Source of the DNA: Prochlorococcus marinus XMU1404
Lineage (GTDB): Bacteria; Cyanobacteriota; Cyanobacteriia; PCC-6307; Cyanobiaceae
Direction: 5' to 3'
Assembly: GCF_017696175.1 (NCBI RefSeq)
Contig: NZ_JAAORE010000001.1
Span: 577,626 to 641,625 of the forward strand
Length of the DNA: 64,000 nucleotides
Under the pieces are notes generated by a model, which saw only the letters and a list, made by a program, of their open reading frames with translations, was not told the origin of the DNA and did not search any database. Position numbers and translations under genes: made by a program. Within the stretch, counting starts at the first letter, position 1. Each line of letters opens with the position of its first letter. This document shows, piece after piece, positions 39,399 through 49,716 of this stretch.

Positions 39399-39851
39399 TT
39401 GTCATTATCCTCTCAATACAATGTCATTACATCCCCTCTCGGCGATGGTTTACATAAAGATGGGAAGAGGTTAACTCCACAAAGGCTTAAAGTTCTAAAT
39501 TTGTTTGAAAATATTGGCTCTGGGAAACATCTTAGTGCTGAAGAGGTTCATGAGAAGTTAGTCAAATCAAGTTCCAAAGTCTCACTTGCAACAATTTATA
39601 GAACTTTAAGACTTTTAGTGCAAATGGGTTTGCTTCATGAATTGGAGCTTAGTGAAGGAGGACACAGATATGAATTGCTTAGTAACGAGACGCCTGATCA
39701 TCATCACTTGATTTGTATTAGATGTGGAAGAACAGAAGAATTCGAAAATGACGAAGTTTTAGAAGCAGGAAGAGTTGCAGCAAAAGTTAATGGATTTAAA
39801 CTAATTGAATCATCTTTAAATGTAAGAGCGATATGTCCTAATTGCATTTAG
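39399..39851 (+). CDS. fur: Fur-family metal-responsive repressor
   Basis: DNA-binding metal sensor of 150 residues. The winged-helix part reads LTPQRLKVLNLF and then SLATIYRTLRLLVQMGLLHEL. The metal-binding part has the HHHLICIRCGRTEEF segment and a C-terminal CPNC pair for structural zinc. The start is TTG at 39399. The HHHLICIRCG region fits Fur or PerR better than Zur, but the exact metal cannot be decided from sequence. Targets are not visible nearby; the Mn/Zn ABC operon at 4.8-7.3 kb is a possible candidate. Confidence 0.88.
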   Translation: MSLSSQYNVITSPLGDGLHKDGKRLTPQRLKVLNLFENIGSGKHLSAEEVHEKLVKSSSKVSLATIYRTLRLLVQMGLLHELELSEGGHRYELLSNETPDHHHLICIRCGRTEEFENDEVLEAGRVAAKVNGFKLIESSLNVRAICPNCI

Positions 39852-39860
39852 CAGATTTTA

Positions 39861-40877
39861 TTAACTTAAAGTCCCTCCGCAACTTGATCCTGCACCTGCA
39901 GTGCACGCAAAACAATGTTCTTTTACCGCTACGCCGTAGTCAAAAGCGAATGATTCATCCAACAGATCAGAAAGTGTCTTTGGTCCTTTATTCTCTCGGA
40001 AATTTATCTGTTGGTTAAAGTCACAATCATAAATTTCTCCTAGCCAATTTACACTAATAGTTTTTTTGCACATAAGATTTTCTAAATTTTTTTCATTAAA
40101 ATTTTCTTTTAGTAATTTGTAATAAGTATTTAGTTTCCCTTCTCTTCTCAGAGATTCTTCATATCTGTTTATTGGCATATTAGTTATTGTGTATAAACTA
40201 TTAAAAACAATATTATATTTTTCGAATAGTATTTTTTTATAATCCTTTTCCAATATTTCCTGAGAAGGAGGCAGAATTGGGTTTACCGGATTGTAAACAA
40301 GATTTAATTGCAATCCATTGTCTTTCTTTCCATAGCCTAAATCATTAAGAATTTTTATAGCATTGATACTTTTTTTAAAAACCCCAATACCTCTTTGAAA
40401 CTCAACATTATCTTTTTCGTAACATGGTAGCGAAGCAGTAACTATTACTTTATTCTTTGCAAGAAATTGAGGAATATCTTCATAACCTTCTTCAAAGAAA
40501 ATTGTTAAATTGCATCTATCAATAATATCAACTTGTTTTGTGCTCAAACTAGCTATTAGGTTTTTAAATTCTGGATGCAGTTCTGGCGCGCCACCTGTTA
40601 TATCTAAAGTCTTGATTTTGTACTTATCAATTATTTTTGGAATAAGAGATATTATTTCATTAGACATCTTTTCAGTCCTTAGGGGACTTGAATTGACATG
40701 ACAATGCTTACAAGCCTGATTGCATTTATAACCTATATTGATTTGCAATGTTTCTATAGGTTCTTTGTATATTGAGGGGAATTTTTCTTTCATAAATCTA
40801 TTATTTATAAATTGTAATTGGAAAATTAAAAAGTCAACTATTTTTTTTAAAGTTTGATCTCTTGTTAGCAAGTTCAA
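39861..40877 (-). CDS. arsS: ArsS-like radical SAM protein
   Basis: Radical SAM enzyme of 338 residues. The iron-sulfur motif is CNQACKHCHVNSSPLR near residue 52. The C-terminal Cys-rich part CFACTAGAGSSCGG is the DUF3641 hallmark of the arsenosugar synthesis protein ArsS, which builds the adenosyl-arsenic bond. The end of the protein lies almost at the stop, as usual. The first ATG at 40877 overlaps the upstream gene by 44 bp; an ATG at 40793 gives a shorter, equally plausible protein. No arsM is seen nearby. Confidence 0.87.
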   Translation of the reverse strand: MNLLTRDQTLKKIVDFLIFQLQFINNRFMKEKFPSIYKEPIETLQINIGYKCNQACKHCHVNSSPLRTEKMSNEIISLIPKIIDKYKIKTLDITGGAPELHPEFKNLIASLSTKQVDIIDRCNLTIFFEEGYEDIPQFLAKNKVIVTASLPCYEKDNVEFQRGIGVFKKSINAIKILNDLGYGKKDNGLQLNLVYNPVNPILPPSQEILEKDYKKILFEKYNIVFNSLYTITNMPINRYEESLRREGKLNTYYKLLKENFNEKNLENLMCKKTISVNWLGEIYDCDFNQQINFRENKGPKTLSDLLDESFAFDYGVAVKEHCFACTAGAGSSCGGTLS

Positions 40878-42054
40878 TAAACCAACTTATATATTCTTTG
40901 GGGCCATTTTGAAAAACCATATCAAACTTTAAGTTGTCATAAACATCACTGATGCCTGTTAAACCACTTTTTTTTGTAGAAGGTCTTTCAACTTCACCAG
41001 AACTACTATCTACAAAAATTATTTTATTATTAATACCAAATTCATTACCTAGAATTTGTATAAATTCTAAAAAAGATCTGTCACTCCCTCCTCTCAAATA
41101 ACTCTTCTCACCATTATTTTTTTTTGATGTTACTGTATCACCAACCCCTACAATTAATGGCATATTTTCTTTTTGAATAGTTCTTTTGCATAAATCAATT
41201 TTTCCTGTAATAGAATTTGGAGAGTTTCTAAAATTAAAATTATTTCCAAAAGGAGCTTTACCAGTTTTATCCGCAATAAATTTATTTAAAAGAAATAAAA
41301 CTCCAGAATCTTTAACTGCGCCTTTAATAAGTAATTGTATATCTGTTGATCCAATATCATCTTTAGAAGAAAGTTTAATTGTTTCTTTACCATTTTTATT
41401 TCCTAAATTTGGTGAAATATGGAGGAAAAATGAGTTTTTGAGGCCTTCGGATTCAGCTTTTAAGATGATTTCGTTCATCATTTTTTCAAAACTAATTTGA
41501 ATAAGCTTTCTTTTATCAGGATTATTATTAACTAAATCAAATAGACTATTGAAATTAATCGTTGGCGAGAAGCGTGTTTCACATATTGATTTTATTGCAT
41601 GAAAATTTATATCTTCTTGGCTAAGTTCAGGAAAAATATTCCTAACTATAAAATTAAACTTTGGTCTTATTAAACTAGGTACTCTAGATAAAAAATTTAG
41701 TTCTTTTTCTGAGACACCTTCAAAACTTATTTCACCGTTGTTGTCTTGATACTCTACTCCACAGGCTGCTAAACCTCTTAAATATAGTTCTTTGTTTTTA
41801 GGTTCAGTAGTGCTTCTTAAACTCCTTTCTATTATTCTGTTAACCCCTCTTGGACCTTCATGTTCCCCGCAAGTTAATACAAAGAATTCCTTGGCAAATT
41901 CTTTAACTGCATAGATATATTTTGATTCTAGTTCTCTAGTCATAGGATCTTTAACTAAAGGAATACATACTCCGTCAATGTCTTGAATAATTAAGATATT
42001 TTTAGAAGAAATTAATAGTTTTTGAAACTTTAAATTACTCGCCATATATTCCAT
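40834..42054 (-). CDS. stpA: Glucosylglycerol-3-phosphate phosphatase-like protein
   Basis: A 406-residue HAD-like phosphatase similar to StpA/GgpP, which releases the osmolyte glucosylglycerol from its phosphate. The key N-terminal part is IIQDIDGVCIPLVKDPMTR near residue 22, with catalytic aspartates in DIDG. Later segments include VGVGDTVTSKKN and the YLRGGSDRSFLEFIQ end. No GgpS synthase is present in the window, so the osmolyte pathway is only partly visible. It overlaps arsS and is divergent from the next rightward gene across 165 bp. Confidence 0.82.
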   Translation of the reverse strand: MEYMASNLKFQKLLISSKNILIIQDIDGVCIPLVKDPMTRELESKYIYAVKEFAKEFFVLTCGEHEGPRGVNRIIERSLRSTTEPKNKELYLRGLAACGVEYQDNNGEISFEGVSEKELNFLSRVPSLIRPKFNFIVRNIFPELSQEDINFHAIKSICETRFSPTINFNSLFDLVNNNPDKRKLIQISFEKMMNEIILKAESEGLKNSFFLHISPNLGNKNGKETIKLSSKDDIGSTDIQLLIKGAVKDSGVLFLLNKFIADKTGKAPFGNNFNFRNSPNSITGKIDLCKRTIQKENMPLIVGVGDTVTSKKNNGEKSYLRGGSDRSFLEFIQILGNEFGINNKIIFVDSSSGEVERPSTKKSGLTGISDVYDNLKFDMVFQNGPKEYISWFIELANKRSNFKKNS

Positions 42055-42219
42055 ATTTATAATTATTTCTCTTTTAATTTAATTTCTATATTTCATAGGA
42101 ATTATAAATTAAAAAATTCAATATTTACAATAAATAATTTGCTATGGTCAAGAATTGCTTTAATGTAGAAAAATGTTGGTATGAATTAGAAATTAAAAAA
42201 TTATCAAGTATTTCCAAAA

Positions 42220-43728
42220 ATGAAGAATAATTTTATAGAAAACATAAATGATGAAAAATATTTTTATTCATTGATTGAAGATATAGAGAACAGCAAAGTT
42301 GGGTTCTATAGTGTTGGTTTATATCCTGCATCATTAGCATACAACTGTGCGATGCATAGAAAATCAAATAATATTCTCTTGGCTCCTCGAGAAGATAGAG
42401 ATTTGTTGGGGGCTTTCTCAAATGATGTCCTTTCTGATATGGATAATGAGACTATTAAAAAGATTAAGAGAATGGGACATTATTCTTCAGAGGGTATAAG
42501 AAAGTCTTTTGATCTAAAAGATCTTCTCTTGGAATGTGAGATAGTTATTCTTGCTTCAAACAGTAACCACATACAAGATGATGTTAAACATGCTTTAAAA
42601 CTAAGAAAAACTTTAAAAAGAGAAAATGTGGTTCTTGGCTGTCTCGTCGGCTCTTTTTGCATTGATAATAAAAACAAGAAACCTTTTATTCTCTGTCATA
42701 AATATCCAAATTTAGCTTTTTTTACAGGATTTCATCGTCACGGAGCTTTGCGAAATCCTAATGATAGTTTTACTGCAAATTTCTGCCATCCTGATGCCCT
42801 AACTGCTTTAATAGGAGCTCGAATTTTGAATCAATTGTCACCGAAAATCCAAGTTTCTCCTGGAGTGCATAATATTGAATGTCAATATATAAAATCAATA
42901 AAAAACATCTCATCCATATTTGCAGGTTTTGTAAATAACTTTCATTCCGATAAGCCAGGAATGCTACCTACTATTAATACGATTTTGTTAACTCAATGTT
43001 TGGATCAGGCCGCATCAGTTTCATTACAAGTTAGAAAAGAAAATAAATTAGATAATAAATATATATCATTAAAAGAACTTGGTTATGGTGAAGAAATAAT
43101 TAGTGCAAAGGAAATAATAGATGATAAATTTTGTGAAAAGGGGGATTATACTTTCTCTCAACTAAATGCTGTTAAGGCTGATGTATTAGGGAGTATGACT
43201 CTACCAACTGAAGGAAGACCAACAAGGAATTTTCAGGCAGGACAAGTTTTATCAGATATGCTTTTGCAACTCCAAAGATGTCCAAAGGATGTATCAGAAT
43301 TTTTAAATTGGTGTAATAAATACTCTCTAAGTCAAGGTGGTTTAGAAGGTCTAAAATCCTTAAAATTTTGGCCAGATATTTATAAAGAATTCAAAATCAG
43401 AAATAATAAATGTTCAATGATTAATCTGATTTATTTATGCTTTAATGCTAATTCAGAAGAAAAAAAAGAAATTTATAAGGTTTTAATAAGTTCAGAAGAA
43501 ATAACTAATTTTTGCCAAGAATCTGTGAAATCTGAATTATCTTTAGAACTAAATGAAAAATTAAAAGGAGATTATATTTTTAATGATGTTGAAATCCTTT
43601 ACAAGAAATTTTTTATTGGCACAGAAGAAAATGATCTTAAAAAAAATGAATATATCAATCAAATTTTAAAAAAAGATCCAAGTTATATAAATGTATTGAA
43701 AATTATTAATAAGTATTTTGATAATTGA
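42220..43728 (+). CDS. Rossmann-type protein, possibly glycerol-phosphate dehydrogenase-like
   Basis: A 502-residue protein with no sure match. The N-terminal part VGFYSVGLYPASLAYNCAMH (residues about 27-46) and LLECEIVILASNSNHIQDDV look like a nucleotide-binding Rossmann fold. The middle has GFHRHGALRNPNDSFTANFCHPDAL and CLDQAASVSLQVRKENK, similar in layout to 6-phosphogluconate/glycerol-3-phosphate dehydrogenase helical domains. The C-terminal 120 residues are charged and helical. It is divergent from the stpA homologue, and a supply of glycerol-3-phosphate for glucosylglycerol would suit that neighbour, but this is speculation. Confidence 0.6.
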   Translation: MKNNFIENINDEKYFYSLIEDIENSKVGFYSVGLYPASLAYNCAMHRKSNNILLAPREDRDLLGAFSNDVLSDMDNETIKKIKRMGHYSSEGIRKSFDLKDLLLECEIVILASNSNHIQDDVKHALKLRKTLKRENVVLGCLVGSFCIDNKNKKPFILCHKYPNLAFFTGFHRHGALRNPNDSFTANFCHPDALTALIGARILNQLSPKIQVSPGVHNIECQYIKSIKNISSIFAGFVNNFHSDKPGMLPTINTILLTQCLDQAASVSLQVRKENKLDNKYISLKELGYGEEIISAKEIIDDKFCEKGDYTFSQLNAVKADVLGSMTLPTEGRPTRNFQAGQVLSDMLLQLQRCPKDVSEFLNWCNKYSLSQGGLEGLKSLKFWPDIYKEFKIRNNKCSMINLIYLCFNANSEEKKEIYKVLISSEEITNFCQESVKSELSLELNEKLKGDYIFNDVEILYKKFFIGTEENDLKKNEYINQILKKDPSYINVLKIINKYFDN

Positions 43729-43821
43729 TTATTTATTTAATTTACTAAAAAGCTAAATTCCTCATTTATTTACTAATCTTGGTCACAGGGGTAGAATTAT
43801 TATGGTTTTAAAAGGTTTTTT

Positions 43822-44481
43822 TTGAAAAAGGAATTATCACATCGTTCTCATGAACTGAAAGCTCTTGGATGGAATCAAGAAGACTTAACAAGATACGAAG
43901 ATTTATGGGAATACAGTCAAAGATGGGGATTAATAAATTTAGAAAGAGAAGATAGACAGTTTTTAAAGAAAGCAGATAAGTTGCTACCAAAGATCCAAAA
44001 TAAAAAGATATCCGTCAAAAAAACTATTGAAGAAAAATCATATTATTTATGGTTAAAATTTTACCTTGATGAAATTAATATTTTTAGTAATTCTAATCTT
44101 CCAAAAAATAAATATTGTGTTTGGACACTTTTAATAGAAGAGGAAATAAAACTTCTAAGAGAGTTGCAACCAGTTATGGGTCTTCCAGATACGATAAAAG
44201 CCAAAAATCTATTTGAAAATAGAAAAGAGCTCATAAATAAAGCCTTTATAGAATTTGATGCTAAAAACAATGATAAGAGTTTCAATTTTGAAGAGATTCT
44301 AAACAACTCTGAAAAAGATGTTGGTAAGAATTGGAAATCAATAACTGAAAAAGATCCTGAGGCTAATAAAACTTTTCCAATAATAGACAGTAAAAATATT
44401 GAGAAACTTAGATCTGTGATAAAAGAAGATTTGAGTTTATATATGAAAGATAACTATCCCTCACTAAAAGAGGAATTATAA
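43822..44481 (+). CDS. Conserved hypothetical charged protein
   Basis: A soluble, helix-rich 219-residue protein with a TTG start. Recognisable stretches are LGWNQEDLTRYEDLWEYSQRWG near residue 14, PLWLKFYL-like YLWLKFYLDEI near residue 75 and LRELQPVMGLPDTIKAK near residue 110. No catalytic motif is seen. It follows the Rossmann-type gene by 93 bp and precedes metY by 72 bp, a T-rich gap. I do not recognise a family. Confidence 0.7.
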   Translation: MKKELSHRSHELKALGWNQEDLTRYEDLWEYSQRWGLINLEREDRQFLKKADKLLPKIQNKKISVKKTIEEKSYYLWLKFYLDEINIFSNSNLPKNKYCVWTLLIEEEIKLLRELQPVMGLPDTIKAKNLFENRKELINKAFIEFDAKNNDKSFNFEEILNNSEKDVGKNWKSITEKDPEANKTFPIIDSKNIEKLRSVIKEDLSLYMKDNYPSLKEEL

Positions 44482-44547
44482 ATATTTATCTTTTTTTTGT
44501 TTTTTTTTTGGACTTTTTTAAGTTAAATAGATAATAGGATTATTTAA

Positions 44548-45882
<1,335 letters not shown>

Positions 45883-45895
45883 GAAAGGAGATTTA

Positions 45896-46786
45896 TTGGC
45901 TTTAATAATTCCTAGCAATTATCACAAGATAAGTGATGTTGAGAAAAATCATATATCTTGGATCGAACCAGAATTGGCAAAAAGACAGGATATCCGTCCT
46001 CTTAGGATTGGTATTTTGAATATTATGCCTCTTGGAAAGCAGTATGAATTTAATTTATTACATCCACTTGGGTTATCTCCTCTGCAAATAGAGCCAGTTT
46101 GGATTAAGCTCAAAACACACTCTTATAAAACATGGGATCTTACTCATCTAAATAATCTTTATATAACTTGGGAAGAGGCAAACAATCCTGAACCATTAGA
46201 TGGAATTATTATTACTGGAGCACCTATTGAACACCTTGCTTTTGAAGATGTTAGATATTGGGATGAATTTGTAAAAATTGTAAATGAAGCAAGAAATACT
46301 TGTGCAAGTACTCTTGGGTTATGTTGGGCGGGTTTTGCTTTGGCTTATTTAGAAGGAGTTGATAAGAAAGTTTTTGATAGGAAATTATTTGGGGTCTTTC
46401 CTTTAAAAAGTCTTGTTCCTGGGCATCCTTTGATGGGTACACAAGATGATGAATTTATATGTCCTCAAAGTAGATTTGCAGGATTATCTGATTTGGATAT
46501 GGAGAAGGCTCAAGATGAAGGGAAATTAAATTTACTGGCATATGGAGAAAACGTAGGATATACAATTTTCGAAACTAATGATCAAAAACAACTTATGCAT
46601 TTAGGTCACCCTGAATATACGGTTCATAGAATTATTAGCGAAATTAAGAGGGATAAAGAGAAGGGAGATGTACCTCCACCTGAAAATTTTGATATAAATA
46701 GTTCAAAAACTGCTTGGAGATCTCATAGGAATTTGCTTTTTCAGCAATGGCTTTGGTTTTGTTATCAACAAGTTAGTCTTAATTAA
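45896..46786 (+). CDS. metA: Homoserine O-acyltransferase
   Basis: MetA-family acyltransferase that activates homoserine, here presumably feeding the sulfhydrylase encoded upstream. The catalytic cysteine is C143 (GLCWAGFALAYLEG) and the His-Glu pair is H238/E240 (LMHLGHPEYTV). The segment IIITGAPIEHLAFEDVRYWDE is conserved. TTG at 45896 is supported by AAGGAG at 45886-45891. The acyl donor (acetyl or succinyl) cannot be read by eye; pairing with MetY favours acetyl. Confidence 0.93.
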   Translation: MALIIPSNYHKISDVEKNHISWIEPELAKRQDIRPLRIGILNIMPLGKQYEFNLLHPLGLSPLQIEPVWIKLKTHSYKTWDLTHLNNLYITWEEANNPEPLDGIIITGAPIEHLAFEDVRYWDEFVKIVNEARNTCASTLGLCWAGFALAYLEGVDKKVFDRKLFGVFPLKSLVPGHPLMGTQDDEFICPQSRFAGLSDLDMEKAQDEGKLNLLAYGENVGYTIFETNDQKQLMHLGHPEYTVHRIISEIKRDKEKGDVPPPENFDINSSKTAWRSHRNLLFQQWLWFCYQQVSLN

Positions 46787-46792
46787 ATTTTT

Positions 46793-48358
46793 TTAATGAG
46801 CACTTTCAATACCACCTAGTCTCTCAAATAAGTTAAGACTTTCTTTATTTAACCCTACAATTTCAACTTTTGAACCACCATTCTGGAATTTTCTAATGAT
46901 TTGCTCAAGAGCAACTACGCCACTTTGATCCCAAATATGAGCTAAAGACATGTCAATTACAATATTTTCTGGATGTTCATGAATATCAAATCCTTGTAAA
47001 AAATAAATTTTACTTACAAAAAATAATTGACCTTTTACTTTGTAGGTAGTTAAATTATTTTCTTTCGATCTTGAGACAGTTATAACTTTTGCGACTTTTC
47101 TGCTGAAAAGAATTGCAGCTAAGGCAACTCCTGCAATAACTCCAAGTGCAAGATTATGAGGTTTTGTAAGCATAGTAACGGCAAAAGTCATAATCATGAC
47201 TGCAGTATCGCTTTTAGGTATCTTTCTAATATTTTTTAATCCATTTATATCTGCTGTACTAATTGCGATCGTTATCATTATTGCCACTAATGCAGCCATT
47301 GGTATTGCTCCAATCCAAGACTTCAAGAGGATAATCATAATTAAAAGAGATATACCTGAGGAGAGGGTTGATAATCTAGATTTGCCACCATTCTCAGTAT
47401 TCATTACTGATTGCCCAACCAAGGCACATCCTGCCATTCCTCCAAATAAGGACGCCACAATATTTGCGATTCCCTGTCCTCTTGCTTCTTTATTTTTATT
47501 AGAACTTGTATCAGTTACATCGTCTAAAATGTCTTGAGTTAAAAAGGTCTCCATTAAACCCACGAGAGATATTGCAAGTGAGGTTGGCAAAATTATCCCT
47601 AATGTTTCAAAACTAAAAGGTACTTTCCCATTTTCTATTGATCCAAAAGGCAGAGAAATACTTGGTAATCCATCAGGTAATTTACCCAAATCGCTAACTG
47701 TTGGGACATCTAGATTAAAGAAAATGCTTATAAAAGTAATTACTACTATTGCGATTAGTTGAGATGGGATTACTTTTGTGATTTTTGGAAGACCATAGAT
47801 AACTACTAACCCAAGGATTACAAGGATCCAAACTACTGGAATCTGAGAGTTAACTGGATATTGACTTAAAGTTTGTTCAACTAATCCTTTTGATTCTTTA
47901 ATACCTATTCCTAACTGCGGTAGTTGTGCTTGAAATATTAAAAGTGCAAGTGCATTTACAAATCCACTTAATACTCCTGTTGGCACGAATCGCATTTGGT
48001 AGGCAAGTCTTAAATATCCCCATAAAATTTGGAAAATTCCAGTTAATATTCCAGCTGCAATAAGATATGGTACTCCTAATCCAGGAGCTTGTGATTCTCC
48101 ATAAGTAACAAGTCCAGTCATCAAAAGAGCTGTTGAACCTGTTGCTGAAGTGATCATCCCCCTTCTTCCTCCAACAATCGCAATTGTTATAGATAAGCAA
48201 AATGCACCAAAAAGGCCAACTTTAGGATCTACACCAGCTATACCTGAAAAAGCAATTGCTTCTGGGATCATTGCAAAAGCAACAACTAAGCCAGAGAGAA
48301 TATTTGACTTTGGATCATCTAACCAATTTTTAGATAAATATCTTGAAAAATTTGACAT
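46793..48358 (-). CDS. SulP-family anion transporter with STAS domain
   Basis: Inner-membrane transporter of 521 residues with about 11-12 helices and a C-terminal STAS domain (residues about 425-521, with NIVIDMSLAHIWDQSGVVALEQI). The N-terminal AFAMIPEAIAFSGIAGVDPKVGLFG is the SulP signature. Sulfate is the classic substrate, and metA/metY next door make that attractive, but marine cyanobacterial SulP proteins such as BicA carry bicarbonate. The start of its transcript faces the FAD oxidase gene 30 bp upstream on the same strand. Confidence 0.9.
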   Translation of the reverse strand: MSNFSRYLSKNWLDDPKSNILSGLVVAFAMIPEAIAFSGIAGVDPKVGLFGAFCLSITIAIVGGRRGMITSATGSTALLMTGLVTYGESQAPGLGVPYLIAAGILTGIFQILWGYLRLAYQMRFVPTGVLSGFVNALALLIFQAQLPQLGIGIKESKGLVEQTLSQYPVNSQIPVVWILVILGLVVIYGLPKITKVIPSQLIAIVVITFISIFFNLDVPTVSDLGKLPDGLPSISLPFGSIENGKVPFSFETLGIILPTSLAISLVGLMETFLTQDILDDVTDTSSNKNKEARGQGIANIVASLFGGMAGCALVGQSVMNTENGGKSRLSTLSSGISLLIMIILLKSWIGAIPMAALVAIMITIAISTADINGLKNIRKIPKSDTAVMIMTFAVTMLTKPHNLALGVIAGVALAAILFSRKVAKVITVSRSKENNLTTYKVKGQLFFVSKIYFLQGFDIHEHPENIVIDMSLAHIWDQSGVVALEQIIRKFQNGGSKVEIVGLNKESLNLFERLGGIESAH

Positions 48359-48388
48359 TATAAGTTTATTTATAATTATGAAGTTACC

Positions 48389-49669
48389 TTATAAAGGAGG
48401 CAAAATACCTTGTGGGTCAAAAATATTCTTTAAAGTTTTCAATTCATTCATTCTACTTCCAAAAGCTAATGTAAGTTCTTCCTCATGAGAATTTAAATGA
48501 TTATGCAATTGGGCCAAGTGAATATTTGGATAAAATCTTTTTAGGTTATTCCACGATTTATAAATCCAGTCTAAAGCTACTTCCTTTTCTTGAAGATCAT
48601 TTTTTTTCCATGATGCATATATCCAAGGTTTCCAAGTACTTTTTCTATGAACAAAAAAGCTTGAGCCATGATTTAACTTTTTAGTTTTGCAACCTAGTTG
48701 TTGAGAAGCAACATAACATGAATTATTTGGTTTATTGTTCATTATTTCATTCAAACATTTTATAAAAATTGGGATATTGTTTTTTAAATCTTCTCCAAGA
48801 AGACTAATTACCTCAGAATGGTTATTCTTATTTAGATCATATAAATTCAATGTCTTTGGGAAGAAATTTACTTTGTTAAAGTTCTCATAAAATTTCTTTT
48901 TTAGAGCGGGGAATTTGTCCAGAGGCATTAATGATTCTTCTGTTCTTTTATCTTCTAAATTATTTTTGAGTTCAGCAAAAACATATACGTAAATTTTTTG
49001 GGCATAAATCCATTGAAGACTAATATTTTCTGGAAATAACTCTGATAGTTTTATTATTTCTGATAGTTCATCTAGATTTACAAATCCTTCAATAACCTTA
49101 ATTGGATTAGATTGGAAAGTCTTAAGTTCTATTTCGGTAATGATTGAGAAGAAGGGCGCTGCGCCCTTAATCGCTTCCCAAATTAGTTGTTTTTCTGGAT
49201 TTATTTGATTTTTTTTTAAAGAGATAAATTTGCCATTACCTAAGAAACCTTTTATTGATTCAATATTATCAATGGCTAATCCATAGGCTCTACTAAGCGG
49301 ACTCACTCCACCAGTAAGTATATAGCCAGCTCCAGGAAGTTTAGAAAGTCCGATAGGAAAACTTCGATTATGTTTTTCTAAATAATTTATAAGATCTCCC
49401 ATTATTACTCCACCGCCAATTGTTACTAAATTGCTTTCTCTATCCAGGTGAATTTTGCTGTAATTTTTTCTTAGATCAAGAGTTTTAAAACCATTTTTAG
49501 CACAGCTAGAAGTTGTTCCTCCACTACATATACAAAGGTGCTCTAATTTTTTCTTAGAATAATTATCTTTATTAAATAAAGAACCATCAATGTCATAAAT
49601 TAATTCCTTTAATTTTGCGTCCATTGAGTTAATATTTGGAATTTCAAGCAAGTTATGATTATTTTTCAC
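48389..49669 (-). CDS. FAD-binding oxidase (PCMH/VAO family)
   Basis: A 426-residue FAD-linked oxidase or dehydrogenase. The FAD-binding domain has LCICSGGTTSSCAKNG near residue 47, LVTIGGGVIMGDLINYL near residue 82 and GLSKLPGAGYILTGGVSPLSRAYG near residue 108. The C-terminal half is less conserved and ends with FGSRMNELKTLKNIFDPQGILPP, the common dehydrogenase ending. The substrate is unknown. The start is GTG at 49669; an internal ATG at 49624 is also possible. It is divergent from the sirohydrochlorin chelatase-like gene. Confidence 0.85.
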   Translation of the reverse strand: MKNNHNLLEIPNINSMDAKLKELIYDIDGSLFNKDNYSKKKLEHLCICSGGTTSSCAKNGFKTLDLRKNYSKIHLDRESNLVTIGGGVIMGDLINYLEKHNRSFPIGLSKLPGAGYILTGGVSPLSRAYGLAIDNIESIKGFLGNGKFISLKKNQINPEKQLIWEAIKGAAPFFSIITEIELKTFQSNPIKVIEGFVNLDELSEIIKLSELFPENISLQWIYAQKIYVYVFAELKNNLEDKRTEESLMPLDKFPALKKKFYENFNKVNFFPKTLNLYDLNKNNHSEVISLLGEDLKNNIPIFIKCLNEIMNNKPNNSCYVASQQLGCKTKKLNHGSSFFVHRKSTWKPWIYASWKKNDLQEKEVALDWIYKSWNNLKRFYPNIHLAQLHNHLNSHEEELTLAFGSRMNELKTLKNIFDPQGILPPL

Positions 49670-49716
49670 TACTGAATATTGTTCTTTACTATTATGGTAT
49701 AAGTAATAACTTAATT

